A stretch of 64,000 nt of DNA from Spongiibacter tropicus DSM 19543 (GTDB lineage: Bacteria; Pseudomonadota; Gammaproteobacteria; Pseudomonadales; Spongiibacteraceae), in contig NZ_ATUS01000002.1 in assembly GCF_000420325.1 (NCBI RefSeq), forward strand, positions 1 to 64,000, written 5' to 3'. The notes below the pieces were generated by a model. That model saw only the letters and a program-made list of their open reading frames with translations, was not told the DNA's origin and did not search any database. Shown one piece after another: positions 17,499 to 27,144 of the stretch (its first letter is position 1; every line of letters starts with the position of its first letter). Both the position numbers and the translations under genes were made by a program.

Positions 17499-19615
17499 TG
17501 CAAAGCGCGACCGACCACGCTGCACTGGACGTTCTGCGTTCCGTCTTTGGCTACGAAAATTTCCGCAACCATCAGGCCGACATCGTCCGCCAACTGATCG
17601 ACGGTGGCGATGCGCTGGTACTGATGCCCACCGGCGGCGGCAAGTCCCTGTGCTTTCAAATCCCCGCGCTGGTACGCAGCGGTACGGCGATTGTTGTCTC
17701 GCCACTCATCGCCCTGATGCAGGATCAGGTCGACGCTCTGCGCCAGAACGGCGTGCGCGCCGCCTGCCTGAACTCCAGCCTGAGTGGACCGGAAGCCTGG
17801 GATGTCGAACAGGCCCTGCTCGCCGGGGAACTGGACTTACTCTACGTTGCTCCAGAGCGGCTGATGATGCCGCGTATGCTGGAACTGCTGGATCGCAGCC
17901 CGCTGTCGCTGTTTGCCATCGACGAGGCGCACTGCGTCTCCCAGTGGGGGCACGACTTCCGCCCCGAATATATCCAACTGTCGATTTTGCACGAACGCTT
18001 CCCGGCCGTGCCGCGTATTGCCCTCACCGCCACCGCCGATGAACGTACCCGCGAAGAGATTATTCAACGGCTGGCCTTGGAATCGGCGCAGGTCTTCAAT
18101 AATGGCTTTGACCGCCCCAATATTCGCTACCGCATCGCGGAGAATAACGGCAATGCCCGTGAACAACTGCTGCGCTTTATCCGCAACGAACACGACGGCG
18201 ATGCCGGGATCGTCTACTGCTTATCCCGCAAGCGCGTGGATGACACCGCCGCCTGGCTGCAAAGCAAAGGACTGAACGCCCTGCCCTATCACGCAGGCCT
18301 GCCCACGGAAACACGCCAGCAACATCAAAGCCGTTTCCTGCGCGAAGACGGTGTGATTATTGTCGCCACCATCGCCTTTGGCATGGGTATCGACAAACCC
18401 GATGTGCGCTTTGTCGCCCACCTCAATCTGCCCAAGAGCATCGAAGCCTATTATCAGGAAACCGGTCGTGCCGGGCGCGACGGATTGCCCTCCGACGCCT
18501 GGATGCTCTACGGCCTGCAAGATGTCATCACCCTGCGGCAAATGCAGGAAAGCTCCGAGGCCAACGAACAGTACAAGCGTGTTGAACGCCACAAGCTCGA
18601 TGCCATGCTCGGTCTCTGCGAACTGGAAAGCTGCCGCCGTCAGGCGCTGCTGGCCTATTTCGGCGACCATCTCGACCAGCCCTGCGGCAATTGCGACAAC
18701 TGCCTGACCCCACCTGAAACCTGGGACGCCACCGTAGCGGCCCAGAAAGCCCTGTCCTGTGTGTACCGCACCGGCCAGCGCTTCGGGGTGAACTATCTGG
18801 TGGATATTTTGCTGGGCAAAGACAGTGATCGCGCCCAGCAGTTCGGCCACCAGAAACTCGGCGTATTTGGCGTTGGCAAAGAGCTGAACAGCAGCCAGTG
18901 GCGCGGCCTCTTCCGACAGCTGATCGCCCGGCGCCTGTTGCAGGTCGACCTGGATGGTCACGGCAGCCTGCTGTTAAGCGAATCTGCCCGGCCAGTACTT
19001 CGCGGTGAGCAAGCGCTTACCCTGCGTAAACTCAGCAAGGTCAGCGGCGGCAAGCGCGAACGCCGCAGCTTTGCCGACACCGCTCACAGCCGCCTCTGGG
19101 AAGCGCTGCGCGCCCACCGCAAGCAACTGGCCGAAGAACAGGGCGTGCCCGCCTATGTAATTTTCCACGATGCCACCCTCGCCGAAATGGCCGAGCGCCA
19201 GCCCCAAACGCTGGACCAGCTCAGCCATATCTCCGGTATCGGTCAACGCAAACTGGATGCCTACGGCGACAGTTTTCTGGATGTGATTCTGGAGAATGCC
19301 GACACCCAGCCCAAAACCGATATCGCCGAACAGAGCGTGCAACTGCTCTGTCAGGGTATGAAGCCGCTGGAAATTGCCCATCGCCGCGAACTCACCCTGG
19401 CCACCGTATACCGGCATTTGGCCGCGGCAATCACCGCTGGCGAGCTGGAACTGGATGATGTCATCGAACTGGACGACGCCGCGCTGCAGGAAATTCGCTT
19501 CGCCTTTGAACACAGTGAAGACGGGCGCCTGAAGCCCGTGTACGAAGCCCTGGGCGGCGAATACGATTACGGCATATTGGAATGCGTGCGCGCCGCAGAC
19601 GCGGTCAGCGCCTGA
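17498..19615 (+). CDS. recQ: ATP-dependent DNA helicase RecQ with extended C terminus
   Basis: A 3'-5' DNA helicase for RecF-pathway repair and fork processing, 705 residues. Walker A PTGGGKS is at 44-50 and DEAH at 142-145, with the aromatic-rich loop [13 protein letters not shown] beside it. The zinc-binding CELESCR and CGNCDNC motifs are near 370-400, followed by a winged helix and an HRDC domain ([19 protein letters not shown]). About 100 residues beyond HRDC resemble a helix-turn-helix ([17 protein letters not shown]), absent from the 609-residue E. coli protein. The ATG at 17498 overlaps the DUF2058 stop (TAATG); an in-frame GTG lies six bases earlier. Confidence 0.95.
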   Translation: MQSATDHAALDVLRSVFGYENFRNHQADIVRQLIDGGDALVLMPTGGGKSLCFQIPALVRSGTAIVVSPLIALMQDQVDALRQNGVRAACLNSSLSGPEAWDVEQALLAGELDLLYVAPERLMMPRMLELLDRSPLSLFAIDEAHCVSQWGHDFRPEYIQLSILHERFPAVPRIALTATADERTREEIIQRLALESAQVFNNGFDRPNIRYRIAENNGNAREQLLRFIRNEHDGDAGIVYCLSRKRVDDTAAWLQSKGLNALPYHAGLPTETRQQHQSRFLREDGVIIVATIAFGMGIDKPDVRFVAHLNLPKSIEAYYQETGRAGRDGLPSDAWMLYGLQDVITLRQMQESSEANEQYKRVERHKLDAMLGLCELESCRRQALLAYFGDHLDQPCGNCDNCLTPPETWDATVAAQKALSCVYRTGQRFGVNYLVDILLGKDSDRAQQFGHQKLGVFGVGKELNSSQWRGLFRQLIARRLLQVDLDGHGSLLLSESARPVLRGEQALTLRKLSKVSGGKRERRSFADTAHSRLWEALRAHRKQLAEEQGVPAYVIFHDATLAEMAERQPQTLDQLSHISGIGQRKLDAYGDSFLDVILENADTQPKTDIAEQSVQLLCQGMKPLEIAHRRELTLATVYRHLAAAITAGELELDDVIELDDAALQEIRFAFEHSEDGRLKPVYEALGGEYDYGILECVRAADAVSA

Positions 19616-20867
19616 GCGGCTCATCAGCATGGTGTTGCGCGGCAATATAGGCCGCCGCCGCACGACCTGCCACCCGACCACTGGCAAAGCAGGCCGTCAG
19701 TAAATAGCCACCGGTTGGCGCATCCCAGTCCAGCATTTCTCCGGCGCAGAACACTCCGGGATGCGCGTTCAGCATCAAGCCCTCATTCAGAGCGGAGGAC
19801 ATAACGCCTCCCGCCGTGCTGATCGCCTCGTCAATCGGCCGCCAGCGACTCAGCCGCTGGGGCAACTGCTTTAACCGCGACGGCGTCTTATCGACAGCCT
19901 GCATCTCGGCTTTGCTCGTCAGTGCTTTGAGCAAGGCCAGCTTGCTGCCTTTGATACCGATTTTACGCAGGCGATTACTCAGCGACTCACTGCGGCGCTG
20001 CGCCCGCCATTTTTCCGTCAGCGCCTCGGCGGTCATATCCGGCAGCAGATCCCAGTGAATATCCGCGTGGCCGTCGCGCTGGATCAAACCCCGCAATGCC
20101 GCCGAGGCGGCGTATATCAAGCTGCCTTCCAGCCCATATTCGCTGATCAGCGCATCGCCTTTACGCGTCCAGCGCTGTCCCTCACAAGTAGTGAATGACA
20201 GGCCAATATTCTTCAGCGCCTCGCCGGCATGATCGCCGCGTAAAAACGCGGGCCAGGCAACCTCAAAGCCCATATTGCTGGGTTCAAAGGCCGCGCAAGC
20301 CACCCCGTGCTGCATCAACAACGGCAGCCACTGGCCGTCCGACCCCAATGCCGCCCAACTGCCGCCACCCAAGGCCAACACCACTACTGAGGCGCGAAGG
20401 TTTTTGCGACCTGCCGGCGTGTCGAAACAAAGTTCGCCGCGGTCATTCCAGCCCTGCCAGCGATGGCGAACATGAATATTCACTCCGCTGTTACGCAAGC
20501 GACGCAGCCAGGCACGCAGCAATGGCGCGGCCTTTTTCTGCACGGGAAAGACTCGCCCCGAGCTGCCCACAAAGGTTTCAATACCCAGCTCGCGGCTCCA
20601 GTCGCGCAGGGCCTCGGCATCGAAGTCATCAAGCCACGGTGCAAGCCATTCCCGCCCGCGGCTATAGCGCTGAATAAATGCTGCGGGCGCGTCGCTGTGA
20701 GTCAGATTAAGGCCGCCAATACCGGCGCGCAGAAATTTGCGCGCCACCGTGGCTTTGGCCTCGAAAACGTCTACCGGCACTCCCGCCTCGGCCAGTTGTT
20801 CGGCAGCCATCAGCCCTGCCGGGCCAGCTCCAATAACGACAGCGGGGAGTGCGGACGACGTGGTCAC
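19605..20867 (-). CDS. TIGR03862-family flavoprotein (HI0933 superfamily)
   Basis: A 420-residue FAD-binding protein. [17 protein letters not shown] is at about 13-29. Instead of the usual GGGRCN it has [14 protein letters not shown], which distinguishes TIGR03862 from true HI0933 members. The C-terminal FAD motif ([20 protein letters not shown]) is intact. Function is unknown. It starts with GTG three bases after the stop of the upstream thioesterase on the minus strand, and its 3' end overlaps recQ by 11 bases, convergently. With two thioesterases ahead of it, it forms a three-gene unit. Confidence 0.85.
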   Translation of the reverse strand: MTTSSALPAVVIGAGPAGLMAAEQLAEAGVPVDVFEAKATVARKFLRAGIGGLNLTHSDAPAAFIQRYSRGREWLAPWLDDFDAEALRDWSRELGIETFVGSSGRVFPVQKKAAPLLRAWLRRLRNSGVNIHVRHRWQGWNDRGELCFDTPAGRKNLRASVVVLALGGGSWAALGSDGQWLPLLMQHGVACAAFEPSNMGFEVAWPAFLRGDHAGEALKNIGLSFTTCEGQRWTRKGDALISEYGLEGSLIYAASAALRGLIQRDGHADIHWDLLPDMTAEALTEKWRAQRRSESLSNRLRKIGIKGSKLALLKALTSKAEMQAVDKTPSRLKQLPQRLSRWRPIDEAISTAGGVMSSALNEGLMLNAHPGVFCAGEMLDWDAPTGGYLLTACFASGRVAGRAAAAYIAAQHHADEPLRR

Positions 20868-20871
20868 GCGT

Positions 20872-21270
20872 TCAGTCTTTTACCAGAAATTGTGCACGCG
20901 CTTTGGCAATCGGCTGGGCAGGATCCTCCTGCCAGGCACTGATGCTGACGTTAATCATCTTGCGGCCCAGATACACCATTTCACAGCGGGAATAGGTATC
21001 GGTGAAGCGTCCGGCCCGCACATAGTCGATAGAAAAATCGACGATCTTGGGGGTTTTCTGACTGCCGGTGTGGGCCAGCACATGCACAATCGCCGACATC
21101 TCCATAAAGCCCGCGATGGCACCGCCGTGCAGCGCAGGCAGGGTCGGATTGCCGATATTACTTTTCTTGGCAGGCAGCAGAAAACAGCCGTCAGTATCGA
21201 GGATTTCGACGCCCAGGGTCTTTGCGTAGGGAATGCGGTCAATACGAGCCTGAAATTCACGAGTGGTCAT
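20872..21270 (-). CDS. PaaI/YbgC-like hotdog-fold thioesterase (second of a pair)
   Basis: A 132-residue single-hotdog protein. The family motif PALHGGAIAGFMEMSA, with HGG followed by an acidic residue in the central helix, marks the PaaI-type acyl-CoA thioesterases. These hydrolyse stray or aromatic acyl-CoAs and release CoA. Its ATG overlaps the TGA of the preceding thioesterase (ATGA), so the two are translationally coupled and may form hetero-oligomers. The next gene, a flavoprotein, begins three bases after its stop. Substrate is not predictable. Confidence 0.85.
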   Translation of the reverse strand: MTTREFQARIDRIPYAKTLGVEILDTDGCFLLPAKKSNIGNPTLPALHGGAIAGFMEMSAIVHVLAHTGSQKTPKIVDFSIDYVRAGRFTDTYSRCEMVYLGRKMINVSISAWQEDPAQPIAKARAQFLVKD

Positions 21271-21767
21271 TGTGCTGCCCTCTTCGCCGCTTCCGAAGCG
21301 CGGAACTCCCGCCGCAAGTCTTCAAACAAGGCGGCCTCCATGCGAAAGAAATTTCCCACGGCCGAGGCCACCGGCCGAGACGTATCGCCGTGATGCGCCA
21401 AGGCGCGGGTAAAAATCACGCTGGAGCTGACCCGATAGACTTCGGCATCGGCATAAACGGTCTTACCGGGGGTTGCCGCGCGCATATAATCGATGCGCAG
21501 ATCAATGGTCGGCGTCATGCCCAGATCATCCAGCGCGGTCGCCGCGGCGAAACCACAGCAGGTATCCAGCAAGGTTGTAATCGCGCCGCCATGCAACACC
21601 CCGGTATCCGGATCACCGATCAGCTGTTCGCCATACGCCATCGACATGCGGACACGGTGAAGGGCGACGTCTTCCACACGAATACCGAGCGTATTGAAGT
21701 GATCACCTTCATTTTGACTGAGCACCACATCAACGAAACGACGCAGCTCTTCCAAATCCAGTGCCAT
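21267..21767 (-). CDS. PaaI-family hotdog thioesterase (first of a pair)
   Basis: A 166-residue hotdog-fold acyl-CoA thioesterase. The motif GVLHGGAITTLLDTCCGFAAA carries the HGG and the catalytic acidic residue of PaaI proteins. It is about 30 residues longer than its downstream partner, mainly at the N terminus (LEELRRFVDVVLSQN). RBS GGGAG lies four bases before the ATG, the best ribosome site of the three-gene unit, making it the likely first gene. The pair plus flavoprotein could serve CoA-ester turnover, but this is inference. Confidence 0.86.
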   Translation of the reverse strand: MALDLEELRRFVDVVLSQNEGDHFNTLGIRVEDVALHRVRMSMAYGEQLIGDPDTGVLHGGAITTLLDTCCGFAAATALDDLGMTPTIDLRIDYMRAATPGKTVYADAEVYRVSSSVIFTRALAHHGDTSRPVASAVGNFFRMEAALFEDLRREFRASEAAKRAAQ

Positions 21768-21860
21768 AGTGCTCCCACCCTCAACATCACTTTAGACTTG
21801 CGCGGCAGTAACGACGCGCCGTCGGGCAGTTTACCGGGGCGGCCCGCAAAAGGTAAGCAA

Positions 21861-22502
21861 CTAACGACTGCGCATTGCCAGAAACAACTCGGCGGTGGCC
21901 AGTGCATCGCTGAGCGCATTGTGGGCGGGATAGGAAGGCAGACTATAGTGCTTGCGGCAGTCGGCCAGACGCAGTTCACCCGGCGTCAAAGCATCCTGGT
22001 GACGGAGACGACGGCGGCGTTCCTGTTGCAGGGTATCAACGTAGGGCAGTAGCAGGGGCGCGGCAAAGTAGCGGCGGCTGAGCTGATTCAGAAACGCCAT
22101 GTCCAGCGTCCCGCCGTGGAATAACAGTGTCCTGCCCCTGGCCGCCAACAGCAGGTCTCGAATCACCGATTCCGCGTCTTCCCCACCCTCGCGATCACAG
22201 TCCCGCAGATGGTGAATCGTCGCGCTGTCACCGACGTCGCCCTTGGCCTGCAACAGCCGATGCGCAGCCGAAGACAGATCAATTTCCCCATGGCTCACTG
22301 CCACCCAGGCAGCACTGACCACTTCCCCCTCATCTGGCGACAGAGCCGTGGTTTCCAAATCAATCGCAAGGTAATCGGCATTCCGGTCTTGGGATGGGCG
22401 AAGTGGGCTGTGTTGCCAGCACTGCCGCAACGGCTCGGCGGCACGCTGACGATGAGACAGACGCTTGATGCGAAGGGCCAGCGCAGAGCACATCGCGTCC
22501 AC
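21861..22502 (-). CDS. DnaQ-like 3'-5' exonuclease of the acetate-symporter cluster
   Basis: A 213-residue DEDDh exonuclease. Asp48 and Glu50 lie in AIDLETT, a further conserved acidic position lies in the FHGGTLDMAFL region, and the His-Asp pair is in HNALSDALATAELFL. Genes of this type regularly accompany the CBS/DUF294 protein and VC_2705-type symporters, which is why they are often annotated beside actP. It could act on DNA, RNA or a signalling nucleotide; that the partner has cNMP and CBS domains makes the last attractive but unproven. It starts with GTG (or ATG nine bases later), just after the DUF294 stop. Confidence 0.85.
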   Translation of the reverse strand: MDAMCSALALRIKRLSHRQRAAEPLRQCWQHSPLRPSQDRNADYLAIDLETTALSPDEGEVVSAAWVAVSHGEIDLSSAAHRLLQAKGDVGDSATIHHLRDCDREGGEDAESVIRDLLLAARGRTLLFHGGTLDMAFLNQLSRRYFAAPLLLPYVDTLQQERRRRLRHQDALTPGELRLADCRKHYSLPSYPAHNALSDALATAELFLAMRSR

Positions 22503-22505
22503 CGC

Positions 22506-24350
22506 TCAGGCCCCGGCGCGATAGCGCAGCTTGACGATCTCTTCAGCCTGATGCACAACCCGAAACGCCTGCTTCAAATGGTGACGCTGCAAGCGACTGA
22601 GTTGGCGGGGATCGCAATAGTTGTCTGGCGTTTCACCCGCCGCAATTTGCGCGGCCTGCTGTTGCAGGCGAATACGATTGATCAGGGTGAAGGCATCTTC
22701 CAGATTCCGGCTGTCGAGCAAGGTCATGGCACCCGCTTTCACCAGCGCCTGTAAGCGTCGATGAGTATTCACTTCGCTGACGCCACAGGCCAGAGAATGC
22801 AGCCGCGCCAGCTCGATGATCGGCAAGACACCGCGCTTTTTCAGGTCCAGCCCCTGTCGATGCTCGCCACTGCGTTCCAGAATAAATCGTCCAAACAAAC
22901 TGAGCGGCGGGGAGCTGGACAGGACATTTTCTGCCAAGGCAGCAAGGAAAATGGTATTGCGCTGGCTGTGCGTCAGCATGTGCTGCTGCAAGCGATCAGC
23001 GAATTCGCGTTTACCGGCAATGGCGCGCAGATCAAAAAAGATGCTGATGCGCATCACCGCATCGCTGCTGGGACTGCGCATCCAGGCATCGACAGTGGCC
23101 TCCCAGTCGCGGGCGCGCTGCCGCCACTGCGGGGATTTTGCCATCACATCGCCAGGACAGAAATCGTAACCGCATTGATCCAGCCCGCTACAAACAAAGT
23201 CCGCCAAGCTCGCAAACCAGTCCATATCGGCATCGCTGGCACTGTCGCAAATCAGCAAGCCGTTATCCTGATCGCCGCCCAGCAACTGTTCGCCTCGGGC
23301 CTGTGAGCCAAAACCCATCCAGCAGTAATCGCAGGGCGCAGGCCCCAGTTGCTGCTCGGCCAACTGGATGAGGCGACGGGTCAGCGCGTCACTCACAGCA
23401 GTGGTCAGCTGGGTAATTTGAACAGCCGGTGTATCGGCCTCCACCCATTGGCGAAACAGGCTGGGAAGTCTTGCCAACTGCGCCTGCAATGCCTCAACAC
23501 TGTCGAGGCGGGAAAGGCGCTGTACGAAAAAGATCGGGTCGTCTTCCCGAGCCACATTCACATCTGACGTGGTTAACACCCCTTGAAGTTGACCGGCATC
23601 ATCGACCACCGGCAAGTGGTGAACCCGATGCTCGGTCATGCTCAATACCGCATCAAACAGGCTGTTATCCGGACTCACACGATGGGGTTGGGCGGTCATG
23701 ATCGTCGCAACAGGCTGCTCGGGACTCAGCTCTGTGGCGATGACCCGACTACGCAGATCGCGATCGGTGATAATGCCTCGCAGCTGCCCGCCCTCAGTGA
23801 TAAAGGCCGACGACACACGCCGCTCGGTCATCGCCTTGGCCGCCGCTTTAATCGACGTGTCGGCACTGAGCTGCAAGGGGTCCGCACTCATCGTGGCAGT
23901 GACCGGCTGCATGAGAAACGACGGTTGTCCCCGGTAGCGGGCAGCCCGGCGCAAGCGGCGCTCAGCGCGGGCATGAAAGAAACGGTCAATATGGCGATGT
24001 TGGCGGCGCAGCGCCTGCAGGGCATTTTCCGGCAGGCGATAGACCAGGCAATCCTCGACGGCCAGGTAATAGCGCGAGTCCGCGTCGGCGTCTTTGACGA
24101 CATTGGGCGAGAAGCTTTCACCGCTTTCCAGACGCTGCAGCAAACCACTCTCCTGCTGCTCGTCCACCATGCCACTGCGCAGGATAAACAAACCGTCGCC
24201 ATCCGCCGGCCCAAAGCGGTGCTGGCGCCGAAAATAGGCAACTTTCAACTGTGGTGCCAATGCGGCCAGCACCTCATCATCCAGGCTGTCGAACGGCAGG
24301 CACTCGGCAATAAAATCCTGCACTAGCGCCAGTTCAGCCATATCGCTCAT
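22506..24350 (-). CDS. cNMP-binding, CBS-pair and DUF294 nucleotidyltransferase-like protein
   Basis: A 614-residue signalling-type protein. Residues about 20-130 resemble a cyclic-nucleotide-binding domain, about 160-280 a pair of CBS domains (VSSAFITEGGQLRGIITDRDLRS, then HHLPVVDDAGQLQGVLTTSDV), and about 330-450 the DUF294 nucleotidyltransferase-like domain (GSQARGEQLLGGDQDNGLL). A helical DUF294 C-terminal domain closes it. This architecture is a standard companion of acetate-type symporters and probably senses adenine nucleotides. RBS AAGGAG precedes the ATG. It is followed by the exonuclease after three bases and preceded by the 172-residue protein. Confidence 0.88.
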   Translation of the reverse strand: MSDMAELALVQDFIAECLPFDSLDDEVLAALAPQLKVAYFRRQHRFGPADGDGLFILRSGMVDEQQESGLLQRLESGESFSPNVVKDADADSRYYLAVEDCLVYRLPENALQALRRQHRHIDRFFHARAERRLRRAARYRGQPSFLMQPVTATMSADPLQLSADTSIKAAAKAMTERRVSSAFITEGGQLRGIITDRDLRSRVIATELSPEQPVATIMTAQPHRVSPDNSLFDAVLSMTEHRVHHLPVVDDAGQLQGVLTTSDVNVAREDDPIFFVQRLSRLDSVEALQAQLARLPSLFRQWVEADTPAVQITQLTTAVSDALTRRLIQLAEQQLGPAPCDYCWMGFGSQARGEQLLGGDQDNGLLICDSASDADMDWFASLADFVCSGLDQCGYDFCPGDVMAKSPQWRQRARDWEATVDAWMRSPSSDAVMRISIFFDLRAIAGKREFADRLQQHMLTHSQRNTIFLAALAENVLSSSPPLSLFGRFILERSGEHRQGLDLKKRGVLPIIELARLHSLACGVSEVNTHRRLQALVKAGAMTLLDSRNLEDAFTLINRIRLQQQAAQIAAGETPDNYCDPRQLSRLQRHHLKQAFRVVHQAEEIVKLRYRAGA

Positions 24351-24384
24351 GATCGGCTCCTTATCGCTTCCGCGACCTCAGCCC

Positions 24385-24903
24385 TCAGGGCTTCTGATCG
24401 CGAAAATCCCGCTCGAAACTGGTTTCATAAACGGTGAAGGCCAAACCGGTTTCACCGTAGTAGAGGCTGTCATCTGCCATTGCCACCACTCTCAACAAAG
24501 GCGCGTCGCCTTTGGGCACGGAGCTGCGAATCTGCCAGCGTCGGCCATCATCCGAGATGGGCGTCATGGCCAGCGGTGGATACTCGGTATCGGCGTCGGG
24601 GGTAATGGCGATTTTGGCCGCCTGCAGAGGAAATTCCGATTCCAGTGTCAGCCCCAACACATGCTCGCTGCGCATGTCTGCCTGAAAATGCAGTTTGAAG
24701 TTGCCATTCTTGAAGGTGCAATGCCCACTCGAATATCGGCAGGACGAACTGGCCGCCAGCTCGTAGCTGCTGCCCGGTTCGGCCTGATGTGGCCGTTCGC
24801 TTACCGCCCGGTCAACACCAACGTAGGCAAGAATAGCGAGGATCGGTGTCACGATCATCGCGACAACAAAATGTTTATTCGTGAGTATGGATGTGGCGCT
24901 CAT
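24385..24903 (-). CDS. Membrane-anchored hypothetical protein in the acetate module
   Basis: I do not recognise a named family with certainty. The 172-residue protein has one hydrophobic segment (about 11-30, FVVAMIVTPILAILAYVGVD) followed by an exported domain. That domain has two cysteines (SSCRYSSGHC), GNFKLHFQADMRSE, then strands and WQIRSSVPKGDAPLLRVVAMADDSLYYGETGLAFTVYE. The overall pattern recalls FixH-like or Ig-like periplasmic domains. It opens the transcription unit hypothetical-DUF294-exonuclease, just after the symporter terminator. Homologues beside actP-like genes in marine gammaproteobacteria are known to me only as hypothetical. A role at the symporter is inference. Confidence 0.7.
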   Translation of the reverse strand: MSATSILTNKHFVVAMIVTPILAILAYVGVDRAVSERPHQAEPGSSYELAASSSCRYSSGHCTFKNGNFKLHFQADMRSEHVLGLTLESEFPLQAAKIAITPDADTEYPPLAMTPISDDGRRWQIRSSVPKGDAPLLRVVAMADDSLYYGETGLAFTVYETSFERDFRDQKP

Positions 24904-25002
24904 TGAAGTTCCCGCAATAGCGTGTCCGTCGTGGAAAACTCGCTGTCACACAGCGTTACAAGGCAAATTTCAGTGTAGCGGTTTTGTTCGGCAGGGTCGC
25001 CG

Positions 25003-25038
25003 AAAAGAAAAAAGGCGGGCAGTGGGGAGCTGCCCGCC
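25003..25038 (-). terminator. Terminator of the dcaP-symporter unit
   Basis: On the minus strand a perfect nine-base stem (GGCGGGCAG / CTGCCCGCC, arms at 25030-25038 and 25014-25022) with a seven-base loop is followed by T6-C-T4. It starts 11 bases after the symporter stop, separating it from the hypothetical-DUF294-exonuclease unit. Confidence 0.9.
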
Positions 25039-25048
25039 GTTGCCACGA

Positions 25049-26782
25049 TCAGTGATCGTGGGCTTCGTTGACACCCACCGGCACACGAATGTGCTCGACG
25101 AGTTCCTGCACCTCTGCCGGTGGCTCTTTGGTCACCGCGGAGACGGCAAAGGCAACAATGAAGTTCACCAGCGCGCCCACTGCACCGAATGCGTTGGGCT
25201 CGATGCCGAAGAACCAGTTCTCTTTCATGTCACCCAGAAAGGCGGTGCTGGCAACAAACATGATGCCCTTGTGCTGGAACACGTAGAGCAAGGTCACGCT
25301 GATACCGGCAATCATGCCCACAATGGCACCCTCTTTGTTGATGCGTGGGCTGAAGATACCCATCATCAGCGCGGGGAAGATGGAGGATGCGGCCAAACCA
25401 AAGGCCAGCGCCACCGTTCCCGCCGCAAAGTCAGGCGGATTGAAGCCGAGATAACCCGCACCACCGATCGCGGCCGCCATTGCCACCCGGCTTGCCATCA
25501 ACTCCGACTTCTCGGAGATGCTTGGCATTAACACCCCTTTCAACAGGTCGTGGGAAATCGCCGAGGCAATCGCCAGCAACAGACCCGCTGCGGTCGACAG
25601 TGCGGCAGCCAGACCACCCGCAGCGACCAGCGCAATTACCCAGTTGGGCAGCTTGGCGATCTCGGGGTTAGCCAGCACCATAATGTCGCGGTCTACGGTA
25701 ACCATTTCATTGGTCGCCGCATTGGCGGTGTACTGAATGCGACCGTCGCCGTTCTTGTCTTCAAACTCCAGCAGGCCGGTTTTCTCCCAGTTTTTAAACC
25801 ACTGCGGACGCTCCTCGTAAGCCAGATTCTGATCGGCCGTCGGCGGTGCAATGGTGTCGTGGAGGTTCAGGCGAGCCATCGCGGCAACCGCAGGAGCGGT
25901 GGTGTAAAGAATCGCGATAAACACCAGTGCCCAACCTGCAGAGCTGCGGGCGTCTTTTACCTTGGGTACCGTGAAGAAACGGATAATTACGTGGGGCAGC
26001 CCCGCCGTACCGATCATCAGCGACAAGGTGTAGACGAACATGTTCAGCGTGCTGCCGCGAACATTGTTGGTGTAATCACTGAAGCCCAGCTCCGTAATGA
26101 CCTGGTCCAGCCGGTCCAGCAGATACACATCCGTGCCACTGATCGTGCTGCCCAGACCCAGTTGCGGGAAAGGGTTGCCCGTCAGGTTGAAGGAGATGAA
26201 GATCGCCGGAATGGTGTAGGCCAGAATCAGTACGCAGTACTGGGCAATCTGGGTGTAGGTAATCCCTTTCATGCCACCGACAACAGCGTAGATAAACACG
26301 ATCGCCATACCGACCAGCAGGCCAGTTTCGTAGCTCACTTCGAGGAAGCGCGAGAAGGCCACACCCACCCCTTTCATCTGGCCGATAACATAGGTCACCG
26401 AACAGATAATCAGGCAGATGACAGCGACGATCCTAGCGGTACGCGAGTAAAAGCGGTCGCCGATAAATTCCGGCACCGTGAACTTGCCGTACTTACGCAG
26501 ATACGGCGCGAGGAACATCGCCAGCAGTACGAAGCCGCCGGTCCAGCCCATCAGGAAGACTGAACCGCCGTAGCCCATGTAGGCGATCAGACCCGCCATA
26601 GAGATGAAAGACGCGGCACTCATCCAGTCTGCGGCGGTTGCCATACCATTGGCCACGGGGTGAACACCGCCACCGGCCACGTAGAAGTCTTTGGTTGAAC
26701 CGGCGCGCGCCCAGATGGCGATGCCGATGTAGATGGCGAAGGTAAACCCCACCACCAGATACGTTAACGTTTGAAGATCCAT
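25049..26782 (-). CDS. Sodium/solute symporter large subunit (VC_2705/ActP-like)
   Basis: A 577-residue SLC5/SSS-family transporter with about 13 membrane segments. N-terminal YLVVGFTFAIYIGIAIWARAGS, ADWMSAASFISMAGLIAYMGYGG and TGLLVGMAIVFIYAVVGGMKGITYTQ are typical of acetate permeases. The length and an inserted hydrophilic loop (about 320-375) match the VC_2705 sub-family, which works with a DUF4212 small subunit. The small-subunit gene ends 18 bases upstream. Acs, DcaP and CrbS/CrbR nearby support acetate or a similar short carboxylate as substrate. RBS GAGGCAG precedes the ATG. Confidence 0.9.
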   Translation of the reverse strand: MDLQTLTYLVVGFTFAIYIGIAIWARAGSTKDFYVAGGGVHPVANGMATAADWMSAASFISMAGLIAYMGYGGSVFLMGWTGGFVLLAMFLAPYLRKYGKFTVPEFIGDRFYSRTARIVAVICLIICSVTYVIGQMKGVGVAFSRFLEVSYETGLLVGMAIVFIYAVVGGMKGITYTQIAQYCVLILAYTIPAIFISFNLTGNPFPQLGLGSTISGTDVYLLDRLDQVITELGFSDYTNNVRGSTLNMFVYTLSLMIGTAGLPHVIIRFFTVPKVKDARSSAGWALVFIAILYTTAPAVAAMARLNLHDTIAPPTADQNLAYEERPQWFKNWEKTGLLEFEDKNGDGRIQYTANAATNEMVTVDRDIMVLANPEIAKLPNWVIALVAAGGLAAALSTAAGLLLAIASAISHDLLKGVLMPSISEKSELMASRVAMAAAIGGAGYLGFNPPDFAAGTVALAFGLAASSIFPALMMGIFSPRINKEGAIVGMIAGISVTLLYVFQHKGIMFVASTAFLGDMKENWFFGIEPNAFGAVGALVNFIVAFAVSAVTKEPPAEVQELVEHIRVPVGVNEAHDH

Positions 26783-26800
26783 GATGGCTGCCTCTTAGAA

Positions 26801-27070
26801 TTATGCGTCGTCATCCACGCCGTATTTGCGGTCGAGATCACCCATCTTTTTCGCGTAGATAAAGATGAGCACCACGAAGGTGTAGATAGAGCCCTGCTGG
26901 GCAAACCAGAAGCCGAGTTTGAAGCCGCCCAGGCGGATCGCATTCAGCGGTTCAACCAACAAAACGCCGCAGCCGTAGGACACGACAAACCACACCACAG
27001 ACAACCACAGCATCAGGCGAAGGTTTTCCCGCCAGTAAGCCTGAGCCATCTCTTTCGATTCAAAAGCCAT
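26801..27070 (-). CDS. DUF4212 sodium/substrate symporter small subunit
   Basis: An 89-residue membrane protein with two hydrophobic helices (about 17-38 and 54-75) and the DUF4212 pattern YWRENLRLMLWLSVVWFVVSYGCG. LGGFKLGFWFAQQGSIYTFVVLIFIYAKKM follows. These proteins are encoded directly before VC_2705-type symporters and are thought to be needed for their assembly or activity. The gene has a strong ribosome site (AAGGAG) and lies 18 bases ahead of the symporter. The C terminus is charged and cytoplasmic (DLDRKYGVDDDA). Confidence 0.9.
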   Translation of the reverse strand: MAFESKEMAQAYWRENLRLMLWLSVVWFVVSYGCGVLLVEPLNAIRLGGFKLGFWFAQQGSIYTFVVLIFIYAKKMGDLDRKYGVDDDA

Positions 27071-27096
27071 GCTTATTCTCCTTATTGTGACCAGTA

Positions 27097-27129
27097 GTGA
27101 CGGCTACGCCATTCAGCAGCGGCCGTCAC
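27097..27129 (-). repeat. Eight-base inverted repeat after dcaP
   Basis: GTGACGGC (27097-27104) and GCCGTCAC (27122-27129) flank 17 bases between the porin stop and the DUF4212 gene. No T-run follows in either direction, so it is more likely an mRNA 3'-end stabilising or partial-attenuation hairpin than a full terminator. Confidence 0.35.
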
Positions 27130-27144
27130 CGCCGAACGGAACTA

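Noticed and set aside
25550-26563. 337-codon plus-strand frame opposite the symporter
   Set aside because: Rich in Gln, Arg and His with no domain; it is the reverse of transmembrane codons.
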